The translations under genes were made by a program, and so were the position numbers. Shown one piece after another: positions 21,946 through 33,834 of a stretch of DNA of 64,000 nucleotides. Origin of the DNA: Zea mays (taxonomy: Eukaryota > Streptophyta > Magnoliopsida > Poales > Poaceae). The notes beneath the pieces are model-generated. The model saw only the letters and a program-made list of their open reading frames with translations. It did not search any database and had not been told where the DNA came from. The DNA lies in contig NC_050104.1 of NCBI RefSeq assembly GCF_902167145.1, forward strand, positions 100,079,849-100,143,848, read 5' to 3'. How positions within the stretch are numbered: position 1 is the stretch's first letter; each line of letters begins with the position of its first letter.

Positions 21946-24900
21946 ATGGCAACGTCGGCGGCGGCGGGATCGCGCAGGAAGGCGCCGAGCCCTCCGAAGC
22001 ACCGCCACGACGGTACCTCGCCGCTGCCTCTCGGCATGGACTGGAGCCCTCCCCCGAAGAGATGGGTAAGCGCCCGCCGCCCGCGACCCCCCTCTCGCAT
22101 CTCTACTACCCAACCCCGTCGAGGTGCACCGTCCGGCTCGTCTTGATCCATGCACCGCTATGATCTCGGAGGCAGATGCGTGCCCCGCCAGCTACGTTGC
22201 TACCTGCTGGGGAGACCGGCGATCCCACCTCAAGGGCTAGATTTGATGCTGGTTCAGTCCGTTCTGGGGACGTAGATGTGTTTTAGTGTATTGGGGGTTG
22301 TCGATCGTGGGCAGGCGTTTTCGACCTGGATTTTGCTGCAGCTGAGTAGCGCGTGCTAGTATTGGGTCCAGGTATCAAATGTGTGCGTTAGGATCTGCAG
22401 TAAAATTCGCCAAAGTAGAGCGACCCGTTGTGCATGGTTGCTGATTCAGTAACTTAGAGCTTTCCTTCGATTAGGGTGTTAGATTTCTCCTGTTTAACTG
22501 GCAAACAGTAGAATAGGGACTTGACACGTTAGTTTACACAGTGGGATTGGATGAGTCGATTCCATTTTTCTTGTTCACTTTACTAGGATTTTGTATTATG
22601 TTTCTCTTGCAAGGAGTTGATTATGAGTTTCATGGTGTACTTCTGCTGAGTGGTCTTGAAAAAAATCAGATGTACCCAGCTTCAAAATATTGATTGCCTT
22701 GTTAATAAGTAGGTGTCTTGTGTCTTCTCTTCTGTGGAGTCTTGAGTGTAGCTTTGCTTACCTGGAATATAGGTGCCAGTTGTAATTTAGCTGCTTGATG
22801 TTTTGATCCTTTTCGTGTTATCATTTTAATTTCTTCCAATGCTGTCCCAATGGTCACTACTTCTGCCTGAAATAATTCTGCATGCCTATTGGGCAAAATT
22901 CACTGATGCATGCATATGTGGCAGAATTTCCATGAAAAGCTGCCCGTGTTCTAACAAGAAACATTTCATCTACTCACTGTAGTATTTGTTTCCACACAAC
23001 TCTGAAACTATCCATTGGTCAATACATCTCACAGGCTCATTGCTTATTGACTGCATACAGGAGGGAAGGAACACCATATGGCCACACAACCCTCAAACAG
23101 GTTGGAGTTACTGTGTGATGATGCCTTCTTGGATCACCCAAACACCTGAAACTGGTGTCACAGCCGATAGCTTTTTGAAATCTGTCGTTGTAAGTGTTAT
23201 TTTTATGCTTTTTTTATTTCTCCCACCTTTGTCTATCTAAAAAAACTCGACCTGCGGGGGGTAAGACAGCCCCCAGGTATTTTTTTTAAGAAGAAGACCT
23301 TCTCACACAGGTCGAGAAAACCCCTGAACCTCTACCCACCCATACATAGCGGCTCCGAAGCCCATGTGAGAACAACCACGACCGGGGCTTAGCCTTAGAC
23401 CTGTGCCTTGGCGTGGGACAGACGAGATGATTTTTTTTTAACCACAGCCTGAAATTCGCTCCCACGGGGAGTCGAACCTAGGACCTGAGGAGTGCTACTT
23501 AGACCACCTAGCCAACTCAGCTAGAGGCCCTTTCGCAGCTTTGTCTATCTATCCCATCGATTACTTGAATACATTCATTTTAGTTGCATAACATATGCCA
23601 ATTGGAAAATGCAGTGTTTCAGGTATTCTCCTTGTTATACAACAAATAATTTTTTATGTACCTACAACAAATAGAAAATGGACAAAAAAAAACTATTCCA
23701 CATTTATGACGCCCAAAAAATAAAAATTTTCTTTTAAGGACATCTTCATTTATAGTGTTTAGACATCTTAATGTTATCAACTATATTTTGGAATACCAAT
23801 GTATTGCATGTTCCGTCATTCTTTTTTTGTGAGTAATGGGATTAGTTGCAATCACAGGAAAAAAAGCACTCATCATTGTATCATGGGATCTTGGTTTTGA
23901 ATTATGTAAACTTTGCCATTATTGTTTTCCTGTATCTAAATTTAATGCCCATAAAGGACAGTTTTACAGGATACATGTTGGTATACAATCTTCAGAAGGC
24001 TTTAGCTCTATCCATGGAATCCTCAGAAGGTTTAGTGACTTTCTGAAGCTATCTTCTGATGTAAGTTGAGGCATTTGTTTCAGAATTCAGATATCCCAAT
24101 TGTTGCCATTTTCTCTTTCAAATACTGAGCATCCTTAACTTGCAAGTTGCAATATTTTTCTTCCGGTAACTCAAAATGTGCTCACATTATCTGAGGGCAC
24201 AATTGTTAGTTAGAAATAATAATAGCTATGGATGTGCACTTGTTCTATGGTTTAAAAGCGTTGAACAAGAAATAGGGAAAATGCATTTAATTTGGCAAGT
24301 CTTGAATAGCATCAACCTAGCAGACATGCTCCTTTTGAAAAATAAAAATTCTTTGTTTTGACCTCAACTGGCCTGGTATACTACTCAGGCTGGCAGTTTT
24401 AGAATGCAACACTGCAGAAACTTACTGATGTAGCTACTTGTTACAGTGCATCGTATAGATATGCAGTGATTCACCTTCAAGCACTACAGTTACAATCTAG
24501 TTTGCTAATCCTGTAATTTTTTGCCTCCCCATTGACCTCAAAATAATGACATATGCTTTGTTCTGATGTAGATATGTTGGGTCATTTACTACTTTATGAT
24601 TTGGTTTTGATTAGAAGCTTGTGTTATGTAACTTGATGTTTTCCTGAACATGATATGTCACCAATACTTTGGTGTTCCGTACTCATTTGCTTTGGTTTGT
24701 TGTTGTTGCAATATTTTTTTCTCATACTACAATACTCCTGTTCTGCAGCTTAAGAGCGCGTTTCCCAGAAAAGATGTCCCATCGGCTCCTCCGAAGCATG
24801 CTTTCTTAAGAATAAATTCAAGCAGGTTGCTTCTAGAAGAGGTAAAATGTATCTTAAAACTCAATGTACTTTTGTTAGTTTCCCCCCTTTTCCCTGTGTC

Positions 24901-27900
24901 AATTGGATGCTTTACGTCAAGCAGTATACTATTTCGTGTTCTGCTTCTCGGATTTGTCTCAAATTGTTATGGTTGCAGAGAAGGCATGCATTGGAGGAGT
25001 GGATGCAGAAGTTACTTTCTGACATTGACTTGTCAAGAAGTGCTCCTGTTGCTGCTTTTCTTGAGCTTGAAGCTGCTGCGCGTTCATGTATGTGCTACTT
25101 AATTAATTTTTAACTGTATATTATTCACTGTCTTTTTGTTGTGCACGTTAAATATGTTAGCAGAGAGTTTAATTATACTGTTATGCTGAATTTAGATTTC
25201 CAAGAACGGAATGGGCGTCCTTCTGAAGTAGGTCCTTCTGCAAAAAGCAGTACTAAATCTTCCTCACATTCTGATGGACCTGCTTCCGGTTCTCTTGCTG
25301 AGTCCAATGAAATAAATCAAGGTCTTACTCGCGGTAGCAGTCTGACAGGAGCAACTGGTAATGGTGTGCTTGGAGAAGCTATCTTAGATCAGTCTGATGA
25401 GCATGTTAGCAGTGCCTTGAATCACAGGAAAGGGAACCTTGTATTGGAACATGATGGTAGAAATGGTTCGGTAGCGTCTTATAGGGGAGTTCTTTCAGAA
25501 GAGGACCGTGATTCTTATCCCGGCCATGCTCGGAAGGACTCTGCTGAAAGTATTGGGAGTGATTTGAGTTCTTTAAGAGGAAGTGAATTATCTGTTCCAG
25601 GGGCTAGTAATTCCCTTTGGGATGGTGCTGTGGTGGATGGACATGTTAGTCAAACAGAACATCTTACTGGTTTAGATATGCATCTTTTGTATGATATGGA
25701 TGCGCAAGTCATCCTTCCAAATGATAAAAAACAGAAGTTGACTAGACTTTTGATCACAATGCAACGAAGAATAGGGACAGCAAAAACTGATATGGAGGAT
25801 CTCATAGCACGATTAAATCAGGAAGGAGCTGTTAAAGAATATCTTACTACAAAGGTACTGCTTTGCTTTTCATGTTAATGCTATGGCTTCTAGCTCTACT
25901 TAGTGATTACTAATTCATGCTTAATAAAAACAAAATGCACTTTCAGTTTCCATGTTGAGTTTAAGATTGTATGGTTCTCAGTTACTTTGTTTTGTTGTTC
26001 TATGCATTCTTAGTTGTTACACTCAATGCATTTGCATGTATCATTACCATTCTGTGGATTCTAGGCTATCTGTTTGATAATTATGATTTGTATTTTAGGT
26101 TAAAGATTTAGAGGTTGAATTGGAAGCCACAAAGCAAAAAGGTAGAGAGACACTGCAACAAGCTATCCTGGCTGAAAGAGAGAGGATTACCCAGATGCAG
26201 TGGGATATGGATGAGCTCCGTAGGAAGTACTCTGAGATGGAGTCAAACCTGAAGACCGAACATGTCTGTTTCCCCACTGTTCTTGTGGCTTAGTTATTTT
26301 ACTAGCCATATGAAGGTACTTATTATGTGTCTATACTTTGCAGAATGAGAAAACTCGTGCGGAGTCAGAAAGAACAACTGCTAGTGGTGAAAATGAAACA
26401 TTACTTGAAGAATTAGAAATCAAACAAAAAGAAGTTGAGAGTTTGAAACAGCAACTTGTAGAAGCTGAGGCAAAGTCCAAAGCTGATAAGAAAGTTCTTG
26501 TCAAAGAGGTCAAGTCTCTTAGAAACTCCCAAACTGAGATGAAGAAAGTGTTGAATCAGTATCTTGAGGAGAAGACTGATTTAGAGGTACAGTAATACCT
26601 AATGCCTATCAAATTATAATGCTCTGTTCCTTTTAAATAGCTTTAGCAGTAGCAGTATTTGTGTTTTGTTTCTAGGAATACTTGTTTGCTCTTACTGGCA
26701 GCATATTCAACATTATTAGTGGCTTGCTGGACCAATTTGGTTAACTTCTCTTCTTCTTGCTTCTGTATCCTTCATGCCAGCTAGCCTTGGACTTTAGCTC
26801 GTCATTGTGATATTTTGAAAATATTACACACGTAAGATTTTTTTCCTCGAATATGTAGGAGAGCTTTCTTATCATTATATTAATAGGAGAAAAGGGCCAA
26901 AGGCCCAAAAAACATACAAGAGAAGGACGCACTCACACAGAACAAACTAGAAACACCACCCTAGAAAACTTCACCCCCTCCCTAACTGGGATCAAAAACA
27001 GTGTGCATGCTCTTGGCTCCTGCTGAGAGCCAAAGCTGCAGCTCAACATTGAATTCTTCCAATAAGGAGGAGAGGCAAGGCCTAGCACCATCAAACACAC
27101 ACCTATTCCTATGCTTCCAAAGGCTCCAAGCTCCCAGCCAGAGAGAACATATTTAATAAGAGTGGTTCTCCCAGATAGGTTTAACAGATCAGCTTTCCAA
27201 CCTTGGAGTTTAGAAGCAATATTATCAATCCAGGGCACCAGATCCCCAGTATTAAGCCTTTTGTTGCTTAGAGGGAGACCAAGATAGGTTGTAGGAAAAC
27301 ATTTAGAAGCACAACCCAGGGTTTGGACAGTCAACTCAACTCTTTCATTATCACATCGAATCGGGCAGGAGAAGCTCTTGTGCAAATTAGTTTGTAGACC
27401 TGAAGCAACACCAAAACCCCTCAATATTTCCTTGACAACCTCAAGGTCTTCAAGATCAGGCTCTTGTGATGATGCAAGACATCCTGGGCTCCTGGCCTTT
27501 TACCTCTCCGTGACCCTTATGATTCATCCAATGGGCATTCTTTTTGGGAAGAAGCCTATCATAAAATGTTATGTTTGCTAGCTGATAAGATGCTCTAGCA
27601 TTAAAGAATGTGATTATTATCTTAATTAACAAACACATGAGCTATTGGTTTTGTGTCAACATCTCCATGTGTTTTTTTGTGAAACTTGGATGAATAAAGT
27701 TCCTTCTTTGAAGCCAGGAAGAGCAATAAAGACTGATAATCATCAAGCACACAATCATTTTTTAATTGTTTTGTAAATATCTCTTGTCAAACTTGGATTG
27801 GATAAAGCTTGATCTGTTTATGCAAGCTATGATGTAAAATGATTTGTCCTTGGTTTTGGGAGTTAGGATTTAGTGCTGCTCCTTCAGTTAACTGCATGAG

Positions 27901-29789
27901 CTAGAGTCTGGAGAAAGGGGATGAATCTTTTTATGCATGCTAACATATTCAAATCAGTTAATCACTTATGATTTTATTTTCACTCTCCGTAAATCCATGC
28001 TTCTGTCTGTGCACCCAAAATGTCTGTACTCTGTAGTTTGAATTATATGCAATCAGTTTATTTTCCTGATTTTTATTTTATTTATTTTTGGTTTCAGAGA
28101 GTTATTAATAGAGATAAACAGAGATCAGCACGTACAAAGTTATCCCGAGTAAAAATTCTTCATGAGTGTCGACTGCTGCGGGAGCGGCTACAAGACTGCA
28201 GTGCTAAATTTCTAGCAGAAGAACAAGACAACTTTACTATTGATCCATCATCCTTGCCTGATGCATTAGATCTTCTAGCAACATCAGACAATAGAATACG
28301 CCTACTCGTTGCTGAGGTAAACTTGAAATGTTATGGTAAATTAATACTCCCTCCGTCCCAATTTATAATTCTTTTGACTTTTTTTAATCAAGTTTGACTG
28401 GCTTGTCTTATTCAATTTTTTTTTTGCGAAAAAATGAAAAATTCAAAGCCATACTTAAAGTATATCATATGCTAAACGGTATCGCATTAAAAATTAATAA
28501 TAATTATGATTTTTTTGAATAAGACGAGCCAGTCGAACTTAAAGTAAAAAAGTCAAAAGAATTATAAATTGGAACAGAGGGAGTATCTTCTTTTATGTTC
28601 TTCAAGAGCAGCCAAAGTTACACGGTACAACTCTAATGAACTTTGAGTTTGAGCAATTGAGTTATTTTGGAAATAAGTGCTACTTTCATTTCTTGGCAAT
28701 GCAAAAAAGAAGTGTCCTATGGATAACGTAGAAAGCTATGCAAGAACATGGGGTTTGTGATGGTTGCTTATCCTAACACAGAATACTACCCTCCTGATGT
28801 TAATATTTGATGCTCCAACAGCATTTTAATACCTGCAGCTAGCTCATTATCCTAGTTTGGAAGATCAACTATTCCTGATTTGGGTTGGGGGGGGGGGTGT
28901 ATTATTTAGTTCAGTTATTGTCGATTGGACGATCACTCGAATTTCCCTACTTCTGCACTAGAAGCCCCTGAACTCTTCTCACTTTACCTTTTTTTTTATC
29001 TTGGATCTGGATCTGGAGCTGGAGCAGCCTTTGTAATATCATTATTTCAGCATTCACTTCTTGAACCTAGACTGTTTTTATTGTTGTAGACTGGTTGTAG
29101 CTGGGAGAAAACTACCCTATCAAGGTCCCAACTTTAGAATTATTAAGGAAAATGACAAGTTTGCGGCAGTTAGTTCTTAAACGTAGACTGTTTTTAGTGT
29201 GAACTAGCTGTAGCTTGCACATTGTGTTCGTAGCTCCTGTTTAGAATTATTGCCTCCTATCAGTCGCTTCTTTGTAGTAGTGACAGATCTTTTTTCTTTG
29301 GGTTCAGGTAGAGTTTGGAGTTTGAGCATCATATCATGTTACCTTGATAGTTACAGTTCATCATATGCTTTGATTTAGATAGAGAATATTGTTCACACTG
29401 GAATGCAATTTTCATGGATGTACACTCCATTTCAGTTTTAAATATACTTTCTGTTAATTCTGCTCCTTCTAAATCTCTACTAAACCTATGCTCTGCATTG
29501 CCCTCTCCAGGCTCAACTTCTAGCACGAGATGATGAACAAGGCTCTTCTGATGGTGGCGACGATTCTGATAGTAGATCCTCATTAACTATGAGCAGTGAA
29601 GATGCAAAAGTTACCGATGAAGATACTACTAAAATGCTTTCTGATCTGCTCATTGACAATGCGCAGCTGAGACTACGCCTCAATGCTGTCATCCGCAATG
29701 CTGTAAATACTTCCGTGAAGCCAGAGAAAGAAGGTAGTGGCGAGGTTCTCCCCAAAAAGACAGTCCTTAACTGGTTGTTGGACAGATGA
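21946..29789 (+). CDS. EREX: PX-domain endosomal RAB5-effector-like protein (EREX/EREL type, ten coding exons)
   Basis: Coding exons: 21946-22065, 23061-23189, 23962-24060, 24749-24841, 24979-25087, 25196-25854, 26099-26263, 26344-26586, 28098-28316 and 29511-29789. They join in frame to 704 residues. The N-terminus carries the family motif [20 protein letters not shown] domain (about residues 50-185) has the lipid-binding RRF at 105-107 and the proline-rich loop [13 protein letters not shown] Ser-rich low-complexity region (190-360) and long coiled coils (about 375-590) follow, then an acidic tail ending NWLLDR. Arabidopsis EREX binds PI3P and activated RAB5 on endosomes and acts in vacuolar/storage-protein traffic; that role is inferred here. 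The donor of exon 7 (CAT|GTCTGT) is weak but keeps frame. EREL1/EREL2-type paralogues are an alternative name. Confidence 0.92.
23240..23538 (-). mobile_element. tRNA-derived SINE in intron 2
   Basis: A perfect 13-bp target duplication CTTTGTCTATCTA flanks it (23227-23239 and 23539-23551). On the minus strand the 5' part has a pol III A box-like TAGCTGAGTTGG (complement of 23512-23523) and a B box GGTTCGACTCC (complement of about 23468-23478). The element ends in a short T run next to the left duplication, as grass p-SINE/Au-type SINEs do. Confidence 0.88.
26838..27475 (-). mobile_element. 5'-truncated LINE in intron 8 of the PX-domain gene
   Basis: The minus-strand frame at 26933-27424 encodes the thumb/C-terminal part of an L1 reverse transcriptase ([28 protein letters not shown]). 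The 3' end on the left reads as a typical LINE tail followed by a short A run (T run at 26838-26844 on plus). The right boundary is approximate; no certain target duplication was found. The orientation is antisense to the host gene. Confidence 0.82.
28347..28583. mobile_element. Stowaway MITE (237 bp) in intron 9
   Basis: The inverted ends CTCCCTCCGTCCCAATTTAT and its near complement ATAAATTGGAACAGAGGGAG are flanked by TA (28345-28346 and 28584-28585). The whole element folds into a long hairpin. It starts only 30 bases after the exon 9 donor. Confidence 0.9.
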
Positions 29790-31003
29790 GAGAACCACCA
29801 ATATATATTTATGTGGATTAGTTCTTCAAACTTACGCGGCTTGACCAAAATTATATGATGAGCGTACCTATAGTGCCAGGGTAGCATCAGGAATTCAGGA
29901 TAAAACCTTCCCTCCATGGAGGGAAGGGGAGCCTGGAAGCCTTTGTTTCTGTTGCACGATTTTTTATCCACGCATGGAAGTCACGGAGGATGGTATATAT
30001 AGGGCCACGGCTTTGGCTCCTAAAAAATGACTGTCTGGCTTCTCTTCCAGAAACTCTATAAAAGCTAGTGTTTTTTAACAAATCGTTTGGCAAAGCGGGG
30101 AAGGAGCTGCTAGGAGCCAGTTTTTTTTTGGCTCCGGTTTCTTCTCACTATAAAAATGACTCTAGCTCTTTAGTGTTCTTTTGTTGAAAGCGTTTTTTAG
30201 ACTGAGGGTTACTCCGAGCTGGAGTCGGTTTGGAGTCCTCCCAAACAGACCTTTAGTGGGGTGTCACATTGCATTACAGTGGCGAGGGCAGTCAAAGCTT
30301 GCTGAGCTATGGAGCAGCTCGCAATTGGGGTTAGACTGATGGAGTGCGCAATAGCCCCCGGTTTTGCGGAAATGGTAACAGGGTACATGCGCATCTGTTC
30401 TTTTGGCTGTGTGCCGTATAGAGAAGGATAGTGGTAGATAAGATCCAATCTATCAGGGATAGTGATAAACTAGTAAAGTGCGCGCGTCCTAAGCGCATGT
30501 ATATTGTATCAATGAGAACATCCTAAATACATGATATAGATTAGAGGTACTGATCTCCGGTTTAATATATAGTAATTTTCCAGATGTTTCCCAAAGAAAA
30601 TCATCTCCGGTTAGAAAAGGTTTCATAAGTAATTCACGCGGTTTGGACATGTGCTATAGTTAACATTTGTCGACTACCGCTGCATTAGGGATTCATGAAA
30701 CATGGGAGGAGAAGCCTACGTGTCTCATCACTTCCTTTGTGTCTGCATGTGCGTTTCATCAGCTGGATGCAGCATAACAAATTTTGAAAATAAAGTGATA
30801 CAGATTTAGACCACACCCTTGAAGGCACTGCATTTTTCATCGGGGGGAAATGATCTAGGCGTGGATATATTTCACAAACCAGATCCTGATTGACAACCTC
30901 TCCTCAATTTAAATAAAATAGACACCTTTAGACCCTGTTCGATTAGGTCATTCTCGGCCGGGATCACGGCCTAATTCCTGTGGATCACCCCTATACATGT
31001 CCA
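29790..31003 (+). other. 3' UTR and intergenic spacer between the PX-domain gene and the hAT transposon
   Basis: The UTR probably extends at least to about 29900. 30000-30250 has GGCTCC-rich ends and internal poly-T runs and looks like a MITE remnant (right end GGAGTCCTCCCAAACAGACC), but no target duplication was verified. 30930-31000 resembles the start of another MITE cut off by the hAT element. No gene is supported. Confidence 0.45.
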
Positions 31004-31754
31004 TAGTGGGCTGGCCCGTTGGGCGGCACGTAGCCCGGCACACGATGGCACGGCCCATACCCGGCCCGGCACGACGGCGGCCGTGCCCGTGCCAGCCTGG
31101 CACGCCTCTCGTGCCGTGCTTGGGCCTCCAGGCCGGCCCACAGTGATGGCACGAGCACGGGCCCGGTAAACGGGCAGGCCCGAGAAGAGCCCGGCTCGGC
31201 ATTTACAGGGAGAGGGAGGGGAGGGGCGAGGGGATATTTTCCCAGTTTCCACGCGCCCCCTCGCATACGCCGCACTCGCCTCACCGAACGCCGATTCACG
31301 AAACCCTAGCGGCTCTCCCTCTCCCCTCGCATACGCCGTCGCCTGGTGCCTCCACTGGTCGTCTGCTCCACCGTCGCCGCCTTCTCCTCGCCTCCCGTCC
31401 CAGCGTTGACGGTTGCCGGCAAGTCTTCATCGCTGTCCTGCTCTCTCCCTCTCTTGTTCTTTCCTCTCCCTGTCGTTTCCGTAACCGCTCGTCCGCTCCC
31501 CTCATCTCTGGATCTGCTCAAGTGTTGTGCCATCCTTGGTCCGGCAGTCCAGTGTCCCGTAGTCGGTGGATCTGGTGCTCCGGCAGCGCAGGTAAACATC
31601 TGATTCCCTAACCTTCTAGATTGTTTGTTCCATCTCCCCATCTCTGTTACTCATTGTTTGCTTCGATTTGGTCTTTGGATAAAGATCTCAGGTCAGCGCT
31701 TGCCGTGAGGTAGCCGGAGACGCCGACTGCGCGGGTGGTCCGGCGCCGGTGGCA

Positions 31755-33834
31755 ATGTCCATGGATGATGATTCCATGGACGACGAGTTCGTTAAAGCCA
31801 CAGAGGCCGAGGAACGGCGACTTGAAGCTCAGAACGAGCAAGATGATGCCCGATGTTTTCTTCTTGGTAGCAGCTCAGCTGCTGCCATCGAGGTTCATGG
31901 CACCGGTGTCGGGACGGGAACGGAGACAGGACCGAGCACGACGGATACACGCACCGGATCCACCAGCCCGACGGCGACAGCCGATGCTAGCACATCTGCC
32001 GCTGCCCCTGGTAAGCGCTCCAGGAGGCGGGGACCGACCTCTAAGGTTTGGTTGCATTTTGAGGAAGTTACTGAGAAGCAGGGAGGTAAGGAGGTAAGGA
32101 TTTCCGCCATTTGCCTTCACTGCAAGCACACCCTATCTGCTAAATCTTCTTCTGGAACTGGACACTTGATCTGTCACCTAGAACTTTGCCCCAATAAGAA
32201 AGATAAAGAAAAAACTGGTAGATCTCAATCCCTGCTTAAGTTTAATGCTGATGGATCTGTTATGCACTGGGAGTACTCTCCATCTGTTGCAAGGACTGAG
32301 CTTTGTCGTATGATTGCTAGACTAGACCTACCTCTGTGTTTTGGTGAATGTAGTGCATTTCAAGAATATATTACTCGTGCTCATAATCCTCGGTTTGTTA
32401 AGTCCTCTAGGCAAACTACTGCTAGAGACATAATTAGGCTTTTTAATGATTGTGCTGAACAACTTATTAATGTACTCAAATCCGTTTCATCTGTTGCACT
32501 TACATCTGACATTTGGTCTGGAAAGGCAAAAGAGGATTACATCCGTGTTGTTGCTCATTTTGTGAACTCTGATTGGTGTTTAGAAAAGAGGTTGCTTGGT
32601 CTTAGACCAATTAAGGTAGCTCATACAGGTTATAACATTGCTGAGCGTGTTGAACTGGTTGCTAATGATTATGGAATTACTGATAAAATCTTTGCTATTG
32701 TGCTTGATAATGCATCATCTAACAAAACTGCCATGGAAGTTCTAAAACTAGTGTTTTCTGGTTACATTGGCCATTTGATCCCTATGCCTAGTAGAAATGA
32801 ATATGATTTGAGTGCTATTTTCTTGCATCAACGTTGTGGTTGCCATATAATTAATTTGATTGTTAAGAGCTGTTTGAAACGTTTGCAACCATATCTTGAA
32901 GATTTTAGAACTGTAATAACATTCTTAAATGCTTCAAATCAACGTATTGCTTCTTATAAACAATATTGCCTTAGTGTTGGTGTCTGTCCTCGTAAATTTG
33001 GAGTGGACATGGATGTTAGATGGAATTCCACTTTTCTTATGCTCAAACATTTGGTTCCCTATCAAAGTACTTTCTCTGTTTGGATTAGAACCAATCATCC
33101 TTGCAAAGTTGATGGGTCATTTTTACTGAGTGATAATCACTGGTCTATTGCAGAAAAGTTGTTATCTTTTCTTCAGTTATTCTATGATTCAACTGTGGCA
33201 TTGTCTGGTGTTTATTACCCTACTTCACCCTTGATCCTGCATCATATTCTAAAAATTGCTAGGCATCTTAATGCATATGAGAACCATGAATTGTTAAGAG
33301 ATGCAGTTGTTCCTATGAAATCAAAGTTTCTGAAATATTGGAGAGAAATACCCATTCTCTATGCATTTGCTTTCATTCTTAATCCTAGAGCTAAGATGAG
33401 AGGGTTTCATAAAGTTCTTCAGAGGTTATCTACTCTAAATGGTACAGATTATAGTAGATTCCCATCATCTATTCGTACTGAACTAACTAAGATGTTTCAG
33501 ATTTATGAAACCAAATTTGGTGGAGTTTGTTTGAGTACTCAACCAATGCCAGGTGCTGGTTCAGTTAAGGCCACAGAGGCTTGGGATGATATATATGGTG
33601 ATGATGAAACTTATAGTACTAGTTCTGGTACTTGTACTGGTAGTATACCTGGTGCAGGTACACCTGGTAGTTCATCTTCTCTATTTGAGCTCTCTTCTTA
33701 CCTAGATAGTGACATTGAAACTAAGTTTGGTCCAGATTTTAACATACTTAGCTGGTGGCAGCGCCATAATCAGACTTATCCAATTCTTTCTATACTTGCT
33801 AGAGATATTATGGCTGTCCCTGTCTCTACTATAT
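31755..33834 (+). pseudogene. hAT transposase (zf-BED/RICESLEEPER-like), first segment
   Basis: ATG 31755 opens a 693-codon frame. Order: acidic/low-complexity N-terminus; BED zinc finger (about 32035-32200, CLHC..H..H pattern); hAT RNase H-like catalytic fold (TSDIWS near 32505, DNASSN near 32708, CHIINLIV near 32848, DVRWNST near 33013); and the start of the C-terminal dimerisation region (WWQ..YPILSILARDI near 33750). The frame is cut at 33834 by Tekay. Host sequence resumes in frame at 47336 after the TATAT duplication. Such enzymes cut and paste hAT DNA in the nucleus; domesticated relatives exist, but this one is broken. A 5' UTR intron may lie at about 31591-31690. Confidence 0.88.
33830..33834. 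other. Target-site duplication TATAT, left copy (Tekay)
   Basis: TATAT directly precedes the LTR start and is repeated at 47331-47335 directly after the other LTR. A perfect 5-bp duplication defines Tekay as a single insertion. Confidence 0.92.

Noticed and set aside
26587..28097. Target duplication of the intron 8 LINE (shared TTGTGAT)
   Set aside because: The seven-base match near both sides is too short and its distance from the tail does not fit, so no duplication is claimed.
30000..30250. MITE with GGCTCC ends
   Set aside because: The composition fits a MITE but the two ends do not pair and no target duplication was found. It is mentioned only in the spacer description.
31755..33834. 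Domesticated RICESLEEPER-type host gene
   Set aside because: The upstream region has typical hAT subterminal repeats and the C-terminus is destroyed by two insertions and a TGA, so it is a transposon relic here.
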